Under the pieces are notes generated by a model. It ran no database searches and was not told the origin of the DNA. It saw nothing but the letters and a program-made list of their open reading frames with translations. Source: Polycladidibacter stylochi (lineage in GTDB: Bacteria > Pseudomonadota > Alphaproteobacteria > Rhizobiales > Stappiaceae). Taken from it: a stretch of DNA of 64,000 nt. The stretch lies in the NCBI RefSeq assembly GCF_001562055.1, contig NZ_LLWE01000018.1:248001-312000 (forward strand), written 5' to 3'. Both the position numbers and the translations under genes were made by a program. Below are positions 9,545-18,980 of this stretch, piece by piece; positions within the stretch are counted from its first letter, which is position 1; every line of letters starts with the position of its first letter.

Positions 9545-10495
9545 ATGAGTGGCGTGTTTTTAAAAGACTCTGTTTTACAGGCTATGCGGTCCGTTGACAG
9601 TTCTGCTGTGCGCAGCAAAAATGCCCCGAATGAAGACATCGCACAGTTTCAAGGTGCGGATGAAGAGCGGCAACGGGTTAGTAAGACCAAGAAAAATAGT
9701 GGTATTGAAAGCTCGCAAACGCTTGTTGAGGTGGACGCGAAGCTGACGAACTCAGCTGAGGCCGCGCAGCGCTCTATCATTGCGCTTGATAATGTTACCA
9801 TGCATATGCGCGAGTTACGAAGTGCACTTTTGAGCACAAGAAATAAAAATGTTGCAACTGGTCATGTGCAAGAACGTATTCGCAGCTTGCAAGGGATGAT
9901 GCAGCAAGAGGTGGATACATCGGGTCATGCGTATGCACATGAGCATGGTCAGCATTTTGTTGATATGAGCCAATACCTTGATAAAGTCGATAGCCTTATC
10001 AAGCGTTTGGATGATGATGATGATCGCGGTGACAGTATCCGGCTTGGCAAGCTGGGTTTGGTTGCCATTGATATGAAGCGTTCGAGCCTGTTTGGAATTG
10101 AAGGCTCGGGTGAGGGTATTTTAAACGCTCCCTTTATGGTGCAACTGGATGAAAGCGGCGCGGTTGGCCGGCACTCCACGACCATATTACATTTTGATCT
10201 GACCAACTATCAAGGCTCCAGTAGCTTTGAGCGGGTGGTCGGGCAGTTTGTTAAAGTTAGTGAAGAGAAGCTTGATGCGCTATCGCATGCTAAGTCTGAC
10301 TTTTTGTCAGCGCGAGAAGAGGCTCTCAACCAGCGCGAAACCATATATGAAACCTCAATGATTGCGGCACTGGTGAACCAGCGTAATCCCGAGTTGTATG
10401 GGCAAGTGCAAGTTGATTTGGAATTTGATGATGCGCTGTTTTTAAGTAACCGTGTGATAACCGAACTGGAAACGAATACTAGTAAATATGAATAG
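9545..10495 (+). CDS. Uncharacterised helix-rich protein (first of an adjacent pair)
   Basis: I do not recognise this 316-residue protein. It has no signal peptide or membrane segment. Residues 60-115 look like amphipathic coiled-coil helices (MHMRELRSALLSTRN then VQERIRSLQGMMQQE). A central part has a run of five aspartates (KRLDDDDDRGD, about residue 160), and a second helical region spans about 240-290. The pattern of a helix, a short break and a helix with ERIRSL recalls the D0/D1 helical hairpin of flagellin- or FlgL-type proteins, but no signature proves it. The ATG at 9545 follows GAGG at 9534-9537. The next gene on the same strand has a similar architecture, so the two probably work together. 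Confidence 0.75.
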   Translation: MSGVFLKDSVLQAMRSVDSSAVRSKNAPNEDIAQFQGADEERQRVSKTKKNSGIESSQTLVEVDAKLTNSAEAAQRSIIALDNVTMHMRELRSALLSTRNKNVATGHVQERIRSLQGMMQQEVDTSGHAYAHEHGQHFVDMSQYLDKVDSLIKRLDDDDDRGDSIRLGKLGLVAIDMKRSSLFGIEGSGEGILNAPFMVQLDESGAVGRHSTTILHFDLTNYQGSSSFERVVGQFVKVSEEKLDALSHAKSDFLSAREEALNQRETIYETSMIAALVNQRNPELYGQVQVDLEFDDALFLSNRVITELETNTSKYE

Positions 10496-10649
10496 ATCAA
10501 CAATTCTAATCTATTCGCATAGATGAATTGGCTTGCTCGAATGTATTGCTTTTATGTCTGGTACCATATGCTATATAAATAAATGGTTATTAGCTCTGGT
10601 AGCAGTTGTGTTATTTATTGGTTGAGCGTTTGTTTTGTGGGGCAGTATT

Positions 10650-11462
10650 ATGGGTGCGAGCGTATTTTCCGGCGATTTGTCTTTGGTGCAATCCAATTTA
10701 AGAACGGTTCTGCAGAACTATAGAAGGATTGAGCGCTCTAATCTAGAGATTTTGAGAAACTCACCTAATGATAGCTATACCATGTGGATTGGCGGGGACC
10801 CGCATTCTTTTACCCGCCGTTCATTGGTGGATTCGCAATCGCGGCATTCGCTAACGGCGGTTATTGCCAAGCAGACCGGCGATAACCTACGCTTGGCGGG
10901 TGGTAAAATACGCGTGTTACGCGAAACCTTGCAAGAAGCGCTCAAGGCGACCAGTGCAGAAGATAAGCTTGCACTGCAAAAGCGTATCGATAAGCTGCAA
11001 ATAGAAACCCAGGTACTGGTGGGCGACACGGGCCAGGTTTACGAGGCCGGTTATAAGCAACAGCAAGTGGAAGCAAGTGCGGCGATAGATAAAATCGATG
11101 CAATTCTTCGCGGCGATGAGAGCAGCGAGCGGCTGGAGCTGATGCATGTTGATATTACCAAGCTTGATGCCAAGGATTATGAAAGCGCACTTAAACGTTT
11201 GATTGATCATGCCCAGTCGATGGAGCAGTCAATCATTGGTGGCCAGAAAGAGCTGGTTGGCAAAGTTGAAAGCGTACGAGACGCGCAAGCGAAGTCTTTT
11301 GAAACCGGCTTTATGGATACTTTGGAAAAGCTGGATTATCTGGGGTTGAATGAGGCCAAATTCCAGCAAATCGCCGAGGCGGATGCCGCCTACGAGGATA
11401 TTGTTGCAGCTAGCAAAAGCATGATGGCTGATGTACAGCAGAAGCTTTCCGAAGCTGTTTAG
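10650..11462 (+). CDS. Uncharacterised helix-rich protein (second of the pair)
   Basis: Unrecognised 270-residue protein without signal peptide or membrane segments. A long helical hairpin spans about residues 75-140 (GGKIRVLRETLQEALKATS, then LALQKRIDKLQIETQVL). A segment AIDKIDAILRGDESSERLEL parallels YLDKVDSLIKRLDDDDDRGD in the preceding protein, and both end in helix-rich tails, suggesting distant paralogues. ATG 10650 is preferred over the TTG at 10635, since a GGGG stretch at 10639-10642 is spaced for it. The stop codon overlaps that of the convergent rsuA-like gene by 4 bases. Function is unknown; an extracellular or structural role is only a guess. Confidence 0.75.
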   Translation: MGASVFSGDLSLVQSNLRTVLQNYRRIERSNLEILRNSPNDSYTMWIGGDPHSFTRRSLVDSQSRHSLTAVIAKQTGDNLRLAGGKIRVLRETLQEALKATSAEDKLALQKRIDKLQIETQVLVGDTGQVYEAGYKQQQVEASAAIDKIDAILRGDESSERLELMHVDITKLDAKDYESALKRLIDHAQSMEQSIIGGQKELVGKVESVRDAQAKSFETGFMDTLEKLDYLGLNEAKFQQIAEADAAYEDIVAASKSMMADVQQKLSEAV

Positions 11463-12172
11463 CTTTTTTGTTCGCTCGGGTAGATGCTCGCAAGGTCAAT
11501 GGTTTGCCACTGACCTTCGGCTAAGTTTTCAAGTGTGAGAGCGCCTATTTGAGTGCGGTGAAGCTGGCTGACGTGATTGCCCGTGGCGGCGAACATGCGG
11601 CGCACCTGATGGTAACGGCCCTCGGTAATGGTAAGGTGGGCCATGGTTTCACTATCAATGCTCAGCTTTGCGGGTTTGAGCGGTGTTGTTTCGCCGCGCA
11701 ACATAAGGGTGCCACTGGCGAAAATATCAATCTCATTGCCGCTCAACGGTCTTTCCAGCGTGACACGATAGGTTTTGGCAAGCTCGGATTTGGGCGATAT
11801 CAAGCGATGCAGCAGCTTGCCGTCATCGGTAAACAGCAGTAGGCCCGAGGTGTCTTTATCCAGACGGCCAACGCTGGACATGGGCGGCTTACGGCGCAAG
11901 AAGCGGTCGGGCAACAGCTGGTAGACCAATGCGCCTTGGTCCTTGGTGGAGCAGGTATAGCCTACCGGCTTATTGAGCATGATAAGGCTACCTTGCGGTG
12001 GATCAAGCGGTGCACCATCAAAACGCAACTCTTCAAAGGGGCAGGGGGGGACTTGTTTGCCATCCTTAAGAATGGTGCCCGCGGCATCGGTGAGCCAGCC
12101 ATTTTTAATGGTGATTGCCATTTCCTTGCGGCTGCCATAGCCAAGATTTGCCAGTAATTTATCTAGCTTCAT
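11459..12172 (-). CDS. RsuA/RluE-family 16S/23S rRNA pseudouridine synthase
   Basis: Isomerises a uridine in rRNA to pseudouridine. An N-terminal S4-like RNA-binding domain (MKLDKLLANLGYGSRKEM) is followed by the catalytic domain with the GRLDKDTSGLLLFTDDG motif, whose aspartate is the nucleophile, and ITEGRYHQVRRMFAATGNHV near the C-terminus. At 237 residues it is the normal length for RsuA. Assignment to RsuA (U516 of 16S rRNA) fits the S4 domain and the EGRYHQVRRM motif, but RluE or RluF specificity cannot be excluded. It converges on the preceding plus-strand gene with a 4-base overlap of stop codons. Confidence 0.9.
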   Translation of the reverse strand: MKLDKLLANLGYGSRKEMAITIKNGWLTDAAGTILKDGKQVPPCPFEELRFDGAPLDPPQGSLIMLNKPVGYTCSTKDQGALVYQLLPDRFLRRKPPMSSVGRLDKDTSGLLLFTDDGKLLHRLISPKSELAKTYRVTLERPLSGNEIDIFASGTLMLRGETTPLKPAKLSIDSETMAHLTITEGRYHQVRRMFAATGNHVSQLHRTQIGALTLENLAEGQWQTIDLASIYPSEQKS

Positions 12173-12252
12173 GGTTGCCTCGGGAATTGTGACTTTCTGC
12201 TCCGATCTGTGCCCTTATAAGAGAGCTCAGATCCATTTACTGTTTTGTGTTA

Positions 12253-12358
12253 AAGCTGTTTGCTATTTTATTGAAGCACTCAAACAGCTTTAACCTATTT
12301 ATTTGACGCGTATTTTTACCCGAATGCCGCTAGGCACTTTTCGGGAATACGCTTTAGC
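12253..12358. repeat. Dispersed two-hairpin intergenic element, copy B
   Basis: Module 1 is AAGCTGTTTG paired with CAAACAGCTT. Module 2 is GCGTATTT...GAATACGC with an inner CCGAATGCC/TTTTCGG part. Its right end (GCTTTAGC) overlaps the stop codon of the rsmC-like gene at 12354-12356. The module-1 arms differ from copy A at the same relative position in both arms (GCTG/CAGC against GCAG/CTGC), a compensatory change that keeps the stem paired. Confidence 0.85.
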
Positions 12359-13379
12359 GCCCTGCCTTGATGGCATGGATGATTTTATAGCCGCCTTCAT
12401 CGCGTTCGATTTTATAGGAACCGAAGGTTTTGTTCAGCGTATCTTCGTAGGGCAGGTGGCGGTTGGCTACCAGCCACAAATGACCGCCAACGCGCAAGGA
12501 ACGGGCGGCAGAGCGTATGAAGTTCTGGCCCAAGTCTGGCTGGTCGGCCTTACTGGTATGGAATGGCGGGTTCATGACAATAAAGTCATAGGTTTTGCGT
12601 AGCATTTTAGTAGCGTCCTGCCAGTAAAAGCCGGTGAGGACATCGCTTTGCTGTTTTTCGATATTCAGCTGGGCCAAGTCGAGGGCGCGTTTTTCAGCTT
12701 CATAAAGATCAAGCGCTTTCACCTTGGGACAGCGGGCGAGAACCTCGGCCGAAAGATAGCCAAAGCCAGCGCCAAGATCGGCACCCACACCGCCCAAATG
12801 GGTGGGCAGGGTTTCGGCGAGCATTTTCGAGGCGGGGTCGATGTGATCCCATGCGAAAATGCCGGGACGCGAAGTGAAGCGGCCCTCTAGAATTTCGCGG
12901 GGGGCGTCGAGCGGGAGCCACTCATCCACCAGCTGCTGGTTGATATTTTCCGCTGTGCCCCAAAAGACGCGGCATTTGTTTTTGGAGAGCTTGCCATCTA
13001 GCGGCAGGAGCTTTGCCAGATCGGCCTCGGTGGTTTTCGCGCCTTCCGTATTGGGGGCGGCAACCAGTACGGTGCCTTTGTGCGCGGCGGCCATGATCAC
13101 AGCGCGGGCCATAAGGGCGCGGGCTTCATCACGCTGGCGCGGCGGGAGCACCAGTACCAGCTCGGCGGATTGGGGTGCGTCTGGCGTGGTGGTAAAACCT
13201 GCGGCCTCTAAAGCGTCGTTATAGGGTGCAAAAGTTTGCACGCAGGTGAGGTTGGTTGCCCCCAGCTGGCGCAGCGATGCCCCCATGCGGGCGCGTAGAA
13301 ACACCGCATTTTGCGCGGGCAGTTCAAGGCTGCCATTTTCCAATGGCAGTAGCAGGGTGTCTAAGACGGGGTCTTTCAT
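12354..13379 (-). CDS. rsmC: RsmC-like 16S rRNA guanine-N2 methyltransferase
   Basis: SAM-dependent methyltransferase of the RsmC/RlmG type. The C-terminal half holds the Rossmann methyltransferase domain with motif I (VGADLGAGFGYLSAEVL) and the catalytic NPPF motif (FIVMNPPFHTSKADQPDLG) that flips and methylates guanine N2. The N-terminal half is the degenerate methyltransferase-like domain typical of the family. Length is 341 residues. Specificity for G1207 is inferred from family architecture. It lies 27 bases downstream of prfC on the same strand and is probably cotranscribed with it. The stop codon lies within the end of a dispersed repeat. Confidence 0.85.
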   Translation of the reverse strand: MKDPVLDTLLLPLENGSLELPAQNAVFLRARMGASLRQLGATNLTCVQTFAPYNDALEAAGFTTTPDAPQSAELVLVLPPRQRDEARALMARAVIMAAAHKGTVLVAAPNTEGAKTTEADLAKLLPLDGKLSKNKCRVFWGTAENINQQLVDEWLPLDAPREILEGRFTSRPGIFAWDHIDPASKMLAETLPTHLGGVGADLGAGFGYLSAEVLARCPKVKALDLYEAEKRALDLAQLNIEKQQSDVLTGFYWQDATKMLRKTYDFIVMNPPFHTSKADQPDLGQNFIRSAARSLRVGGHLWLVANRHLPYEDTLNKTFGSYKIERDEGGYKIIHAIKAGR

Positions 13380-13406
13380 AGCTTAGCCTTTATGCGTCGC
13401 GCTTGA

Positions 13407-15014
13407 TTACGAAGTGTGGACGATTTCGCGGGTTTCGCGGAAGCGGATATCGGGGTTCTTCTCACCCACATAACTGACTTCCCATGCGTTTTTAAAGAGG
13501 TAAACCGGGCGGTCGTCACGGTCCATGGCCACGTGGGCGCGGTTGGCTTCCAAAAACTTGTCGAGCTTTTGCCGATCATCGCACTCGATCCAGCGGGCGG
13601 TGTTGTACATGGCGGCTTCAAAGCTGATTTCGGTTTGATACTCGGCCTTCAGGCGGTCCATAACCACATCGAGCTGGAGTACACCAACCACACCGACAAT
13701 CCAGTTGGTGCCAATGGCGGGTTTGAAGATTTGCACCAAGCCTTCTTCGGCCAAGTCTTCCAGACCGCGGCGCATTTGCTTGACGCGCATGGTGTCGGTC
13801 AGGCGGACGCGGCGCAGGATTTCCGGTGCGAAGGCCGGTAGGCCGGTGACGTGGATTTCTTCGCCCTCGGAAAGGGTATCACCCACACGCAGCTGGCCAT
13901 GGTTGGGCACGCCGATCACATCGCCCGGATAGGCTTTTTCGGCAAGTTCACGCTCTTCGGCAAAGAAGAAGATCGGGGCGGAAACAGTGATCGGCTTGCC
14001 CGCGCGTACGTGCTTGAGCTTCATACCGCGCTTAAAGGTGCCCGAACACAGGCGCACAAAGGCGATGCGGTCGCGGTGTTTGGGGTCCATGTTGGCTTGT
14101 ACTTTAAAGACAAAACCGGTGACCTTGTTCTCGGAAGGCAAGATAGTGCGGCCGCCGGTGGCCGGCTGGGAATGCGGCGCTGGTGCGTGGGCGGCGATAA
14201 AGTCGAGTACCTGATCGATGCCGTAGTCTTTAAGGGCAGAGCCGAAGAAGACTGGGGTCAGGTGACCTTCGAGGAACGATTCACGGTCGAATTCAGGGTA
14301 GACCTCAAGACCCAGCTCGACATTTTCTTGCAGCTCGGTAAGAACGTTTTCAAAAACGGTGCTGGTGAGGGCCTCATCCTCCGGACCGGAGAGGTCTTTG
14401 AGTTCATCAAACGCGCCGCCGCGTCCCTCGTTGGACGTATAGTACTGCTTGTTGAGGGGATCATAAACGCCGAAGAAGTCGGAACCCATGCCCACGGGCC
14501 AAGCCATAGGGGTAACGTCAAGGGCGAGGGCCTCTTGAATTTCGTCCAGCACTTCCAGCGTATTGCGGCCTTCACGGTCGATTTTGTTGATGAAGGTGAT
14601 AATTGGAATGTCACGCAGGCGGCAGACTTCGAACAGTTTGCGGGTTTGGGTTTCGATACCCTTGGCGGCATCAATCACCATGATGGCCGCATCCACGGCT
14701 GTGAGGGTGCGGTAGGTATCTTCGGAGAAGTCTTCGTGGCCCGGTGTATCCAAGAGGTTAAAGAGGATACCGCCGCGCTCAAAGGTCATGACCGAGGAGC
14801 TGACCGAGATGCCGCGTTCTTGTTCGATTTTCATCCAGTCAGAACGGGCGCGGCGGCGCTCGCCACGGGCGCGAACCTGACCTGCGGCGCGGATCGCCCC
14901 ACCGCCTAATAGCAGCTTTTCGGTAAGGGTGGTTTTACCGGCATCCGGGTGAGAAATAATAGCGAAGGTACGGCGGGTTTCATGGGGTTGTTGCACACCA
15001 GTTGCTGCACTCAT
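13407..15014 (-). CDS. prfC: Peptide chain release factor 3
   Basis: Translational GTPase that removes class I release factors from the ribosome after termination. The G1 motif ISHPDAGKTTLTEKLLL, the G3 motif LLDTPGHEDFSEDTYRTL and the G4 motif ITFINKIDREGRN are present, followed by domain II and the RF3-specific C-terminal domain. The ATG at 15014 is preceded by GGAG, 6 bases upstream, giving 535 residues, near the 529 of E. coli. A reading that starts 21 codons earlier lacks support. The opposite strand is open over much of this gene, but those frames are shadows. rsmC follows closely. Confidence 0.96.
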   Translation of the reverse strand: MSAATGVQQPHETRRTFAIISHPDAGKTTLTEKLLLGGGAIRAAGQVRARGERRRARSDWMKIEQERGISVSSSVMTFERGGILFNLLDTPGHEDFSEDTYRTLTAVDAAIMVIDAAKGIETQTRKLFEVCRLRDIPIITFINKIDREGRNTLEVLDEIQEALALDVTPMAWPVGMGSDFFGVYDPLNKQYYTSNEGRGGAFDELKDLSGPEDEALTSTVFENVLTELQENVELGLEVYPEFDRESFLEGHLTPVFFGSALKDYGIDQVLDFIAAHAPAPHSQPATGGRTILPSENKVTGFVFKVQANMDPKHRDRIAFVRLCSGTFKRGMKLKHVRAGKPITVSAPIFFFAEERELAEKAYPGDVIGVPNHGQLRVGDTLSEGEEIHVTGLPAFAPEILRRVRLTDTMRVKQMRRGLEDLAEEGLVQIFKPAIGTNWIVGVVGVLQLDVVMDRLKAEYQTEISFEAAMYNTARWIECDDRQKLDKFLEANRAHVAMDRDDRPVYLFKNAWEVSYVGEKNPDIRFRETREIVHTS

Positions 15015-15472
15015 CTTGTCTCCTTGGGCCGCGCTTGCGGCCAACTGCACAACGCAGGTACACACAGCACCTTTCATTGCAAAGGCAAAGGATGAAAGCC
15101 GGTTGTGCTCACTTACGTATTAAAAAAATGTTGTCTTGCTCTTAGTGAAAAAAGGCCGAAAATGCCAGTGGGTAGCTTAGATTTTGCAAGGAGAAAGTGA
15201 ACACAGGAGGGTATTTCATCGGCTTTGTATTCGTGGTGATGAGGGGAGTTATTGGTATGTCAGGTTGTTACTTAGCGGTAATAAGTGATTCGATTGTTGA
15301 TATTTCAGAGTGACTTAAAGTGAGAAAAAGTAGGGGTAGTGTAAATAAAATGTAATATTGTTGAAATTCATAAAGCAAATACAGCTAATTTTAGAATTAT
15401 AATTAAAATCTATTTGAATGTCCGTTGCAACTGTGATTATTGACATTAAAAGTTTTCATTATCAGGTGTAGA
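15015..15472. other. Intergenic region between divergent prfC and the chemoreceptor gene
   Basis: 458 bases, AT-rich from about 15290 onward, with no open frame worth calling and no recognised operator. It must hold the promoters of both divergent genes. Confidence 0.5.
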
Positions 15473-17524
15473 ATGACAATAGCTAAAAAAATACATGTAA
15501 CTTTTCTATTGGGCTGTGCAATTGCTCTACCCATGATTGTTGTGGGGTTGTTTTCTTGGCAGATTTTCAATGAGAAATTTGAAGCTATGGAAAGCGCTGA
15601 GCAGCAACTTGAAATGACAAGGATTGCTGTTGCGTTGAGTGCAGCTATTCATGAGCAGCAAAAAGAACGCGGTGCATCATCTGGTTTTATTGCCAGTGAC
15701 GGCAAGCAATTTGCAGATGTGCTTCCTAAGCAAAGACGTTTAACCGACCAGAAACAAAAAGCATTACAAGAGCTGCTATCATCTTTTGATCTAAATATAT
15801 TAGGTGATGAATTTACCCAGCAGTTACAGACCGTTAACGCTGAGCTAAGAAAGCTGAGCGAGCAACGCGAGCTGGTGGATGGATTGCAACTCAGTACAAA
15901 GCAGACAGTGAGCTTTTATAATCAGTTGAATGAAAACATGATACAACTGATTGATATCGGGAGCAGGTTAAGCCAAACAGCCCACGTATCGCGCATGTTT
16001 ACCGCCTATAGTGCATTTTTAGAGGGTAAAGAGCGTGCCGGCCGCGAGCGGGCGATAGGGGCGGCTGCCTATGCCAAGCAGGGGCGTGATAAAGCTCTCT
16101 TATTAAGCTTTAACCAATTGGTTAGCGAAGCGAATACCTATTTTTCTGTTTTCGAAAGCCTTGCTCACAAAGATAAGGCAAATGCACTTGAGGAGCTTTT
16201 AAACTCATCAACTAGCTTACAAGTTGATGAACTACGCAATTTATTAAACACTCCGGTTGAAGAGTGGGGCCGTGATGATGTTACGGCCGAGGTGTGGTTT
16301 GAAGCAATAACAAAGAAAATTAATTTATTGAAAGGGTTTGAAGACACTCTCAATGCGGAATTGCAGGAGACAATTACCAATCTTAGAGATGAAGCCAGTA
16401 CCACTTTGAAATGGACCGCTATCGAAATTGGAATTGCAATTATTTCTGCGCTTTTACTTTGCGTTTTCATTGTGGTGAATGCATCTAAATCTCTTAAAGG
16501 TTTGACTGAGAGTATGACAGCGATTGCTGGCGGGGATTTAGAGCATGAGATTGCGGATGTCAGTTTTGTTGAAATTGTACAGATGGCGGACAATCTTGCA
16601 GTCTTCAAAGATAATGCGCTTGAGAACAAGCGACTTCAGGATGATCAGGAAAAAGCGAAACAGGAAGCTGAAGCTGAAAAACGCGATATGTTGCACCGCT
16701 TAGCTGGTGAGTTTGAGCAGCAGGTTGGTAAAGTTGTGCTTGGGGTCTCGACCGCGGCTCAGCAAATGGAAGGCGGTGCGAAAACACTTGCAGCGATTGC
16801 ACAAGAAACCAGTGCGCAAACCGTTGCAGCTGCCGGCGCGGCTGAGGAGGCATCAACATCTGTAAATACCGTTGCCGGGGCCTCGGAAGAGCTTTCTGCG
16901 ACTATTCAAGAGGTAAGCGAGCAAATTCAAACCTCGACAGACCTCAGCCAAGCAGCGGCTGATGAAGCACATAAAACCAATGCGCAAGTGCAGGAACTGC
17001 GTGAAGCGACAGCAAAAATAGATGAGGTTGTGCAGCTTATTAATGATATTGCCGAGCAAACCAACCTACTTGCGCTTAATGCAACGATTGAAGCGGCACG
17101 AGCTGGAGAGGCAGGGCGCGGCTTTGCCGTTGTTGCCAGTGAGGTGAAAGGGCTTGCCGGACAAACAAGTAAGGCAACGCAGGAGATTGCCGAGCAAATT
17201 GGTAATATGAGAAATGCTTCAGAGGCGACAGTACAGGCGGTTGTTGGTATTTCTGAGCGTATTGTGAGCATTAGCGAGCATATGACTGCGATTTCGGCTG
17301 CTGCCGAACAGCAAGGGGTGGCTACCCAGGAAATTTCTATGAATGCGCAGCAAGCAGCGCTTGGTACGCAAGAAGTTTCTGGCTCTATCACTGGTGTTGA
17401 GCAGGCAGCTGGTGAAACCGGTAGTGCTGCTGAACAGACACTAAAGGCAGCGGGGGCGCTTTCGCAGCAATCTGCGCATCTGCAACAGGCGGTGACAGCG
17501 TTTTTAGATCAAGTGCGTAAGTAA
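15473..17524 (+). CDS. Methyl-accepting chemotaxis protein with NIT-type sensor domain
   Basis: Membrane chemoreceptor of 683 residues. TM1 is at about 10-30 and TM2 at about 320-342. The periplasmic region between them has both hallmarks of the nitrate/nitrite-sensing NIT domain: [14 protein letters not shown] near residue 65 and [16 protein letters not shown] near residue 195. A HAMP segment follows (about 345-400), then the cytoplasmic signalling hairpin with the highly conserved tip [20 protein letters not shown]. There is no C-terminal CheR-tethering pentapeptide. ATG 15473 is preferred with AGGTG at 15464-15468; a TTG 11 codons earlier is less likely. Nitrate or nitrite as ligand is inferred from the domain and fits the nitrite reductase genes of this window. 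Confidence 0.93.
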   Translation: MTIAKKIHVTFLLGCAIALPMIVVGLFSWQIFNEKFEAMESAEQQLEMTRIAVALSAAIHEQQKERGASSGFIASDGKQFADVLPKQRRLTDQKQKALQELLSSFDLNILGDEFTQQLQTVNAELRKLSEQRELVDGLQLSTKQTVSFYNQLNENMIQLIDIGSRLSQTAHVSRMFTAYSAFLEGKERAGRERAIGAAAYAKQGRDKALLLSFNQLVSEANTYFSVFESLAHKDKANALEELLNSSTSLQVDELRNLLNTPVEEWGRDDVTAEVWFEAITKKINLLKGFEDTLNAELQETITNLRDEASTTLKWTAIEIGIAIISALLLCVFIVVNASKSLKGLTESMTAIAGGDLEHEIADVSFVEIVQMADNLAVFKDNALENKRLQDDQEKAKQEAEAEKRDMLHRLAGEFEQQVGKVVLGVSTAAQQMEGGAKTLAAIAQETSAQTVAAAGAAEEASTSVNTVAGASEELSATIQEVSEQIQTSTDLSQAAADEAHKTNAQVQELREATAKIDEVVQLINDIAEQTNLLALNATIEAARAGEAGRGFAVVASEVKGLAGQTSKATQEIAEQIGNMRNASEATVQAVVGISERIVSISEHMTAISAAAEQQGVATQEISMNAQQAALGTQEVSGSITGVEQAAGETGSAAEQTLKAAGALSQQSAHLQQAVTAFLDQVRK

Positions 17525-17704
17525 GATAGCTTTGAGTCGCGAGGCAATTATGTGTCGCGGCTCAAATAAACTAGATGATTAATATTGTAGTTTTATTATA
17601 ATAAATATATAAACTACTTTCTTTTTATAGTTGTGTTTGCCTTTTAATATGAAATCTATAGGATTACGTTGAGTTGATTCATGTTTGAGTGAGAGCATAT
17701 TGAA

Positions 17705-17881
17705 ATGAGACTTTCGGCACCTTCGTTTTTGGCATTCTTTATATCGTTTGTTTTGGCTGGCTTGGCCTTTTGTTCGTTTTACCTAAAAATGCCGCTTCCT
17801 GTCGTTAAGGGGAATGAGTTTTGGTGTTTGACCGGGGCTTGGGTGCTGATTAACCTAAGCGTATTGAAGAAGGGGTTATAA
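17705..17881 (+). CDS. Small two-helix membrane protein, 58 residues
   Basis: A short frame begins MRLSAPSFLAFFISFVLAG and runs to a TAA at 17879-17881. It has two hydrophobic segments (about residues 8-26 and 38-53) joined by a short polar loop and a basic C-terminus (LKKGL). Similar very small two-helix proteins are common in Hyphomicrobiales, though I cannot name a family. The ribosome-binding site is weak. It is called on its membrane-protein-like composition and position between two genes on the same strand. Confidence 0.5.
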   Translation: MRLSAPSFLAFFISFVLAGLAFCSFYLKMPLPVVKGNEFWCLTGAWVLINLSVLKKGL

Positions 17882-17988
17882 GCGTATCTCTTAACTAATA
17901 TGAATTCGAATAGTTTTTCTGAGTATATTTGTTTTCGTAGGTGTCGGTTTTTTGATAAGTTGGAATTTATTAGTTTAAGAGATTTTGA

Positions 17989-18726
17989 ATGGGCTACCGT
18001 GGTGATTATTTATTAATTAAGCAAAGTCCTGAGCGTATTGCTTCAGCGCTTGATTTAACCGTTTTGAATAAAGCTGAAAGTGTCCCGCATTCGGGCGCAT
18101 GGATTGGCCGTCTTAAAAATGGCTGGACAGTTTTTGTTGTAGATCATGCGGTCACTTGTGATTTGCAGGAAAACGCGATTAGAGCGCTTTCCAAAGGTAC
18201 TTGTGCAATAACGTGTTCGGTTAATGAAACAGTAATGAGTTCGCAAGCATCCGGTTATGTTGATGGTTTAACAAAATGGCAAATTACGAACACTTTAGAT
18301 GCCGCTTGCGGAGAAGAGGCGCTTGAGGAGCAGGGCTAACTACCCAAAACTGCTGAGCAGGTTAAGAGAGAAATTTTGAAGGGTCGCCAAGAGGGAAATC
18401 TTGCGCTCGACCTCTTTGAATATCCAATTCGGGTAGTGGAGGCTGAAACCGGTTATTGTTATGATGGTCTTTATACAAATGCAGATTTTGATGAATTGAT
18501 AGCTTTTCAAATAAATCACCTCTCTAGGGCTAAGTGGGTCTTACTATTAGGGTTTATTGTTGATCATCCTTTCATGTCGTTATTGGCTGGGCTTCTCGTT
18601 CTTGTACTTGGTGGTGTTTTGCTGGGAATTTTCATAGAGGCTGTGCTTGTGCCTGTTATTGATTATTTACTTGGTGATTGGGGCGATGTTTGCATTTCAA
18701 ATTGTCAGGAAAATGCTGATAGTTGA
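17989..18726 (+). pseudogene. Uncharacterised conserved protein interrupted by an in-frame TAA
   Basis: Two open segments of the same frame, 17989-18339 and 18340-18726, are separated only by a TAA at 18337-18339. The sequence across the stop reads as one protein: EEALEEQG, stop, LPKTAEQVKREILKG. The first part has the pattern (GAWIGRLKNGWTVFVVD, then LSKGTCAITCSVNETVM and SGYVDGLTKWQI) of an uncharacterised family I recall as a single continuous protein, where an LP...EI..R/Q segment and a DxxFDxPxE-like segment (here LDLFEYPIRVVEAETGY) follow. The second part ends in a hydrophobic region of about 50 residues and a short polar tail. It is most simply a nonsense-mutated gene. Two separate genes (the second from the TTG at 18376) or a sequencing error are alternatives. 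Confidence 0.65.
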
Positions 18727-18980
18727 GCGCTATTTAAAAGCAAAGACAATCGTACCTATAGATGACATAGTAATGGTTTTTTCATTTTTCTAATTATTCA
18801 AATATAGTAAGTTGCATATATGTATTATAATTATTTATATAAACCTTATGATTTTATTCTTTTTGCCATTTAATAATGCGAGTTTATGTTAAGTTGTTCT
18901 TGAAAATTACATTAAGAATTATATAAATACTAAAATTGTATTTAATGTTTATATGGGAAGAGTTAGTGGAGATTTTGATT

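Noticed and set aside
13851-14909. 352-codon open frame on the plus strand over prfC
   Set aside because: It is fully antisense to a complete, conserved release factor 3 gene, and its composition reflects the codon bias of the opposite strand.
18337-18339. Readthrough or recoding at the TAA
   Set aside because: TAA is not used for selenocysteine or pyrrolysine and no recoding signal was seen; mutation or sequencing error is simpler.
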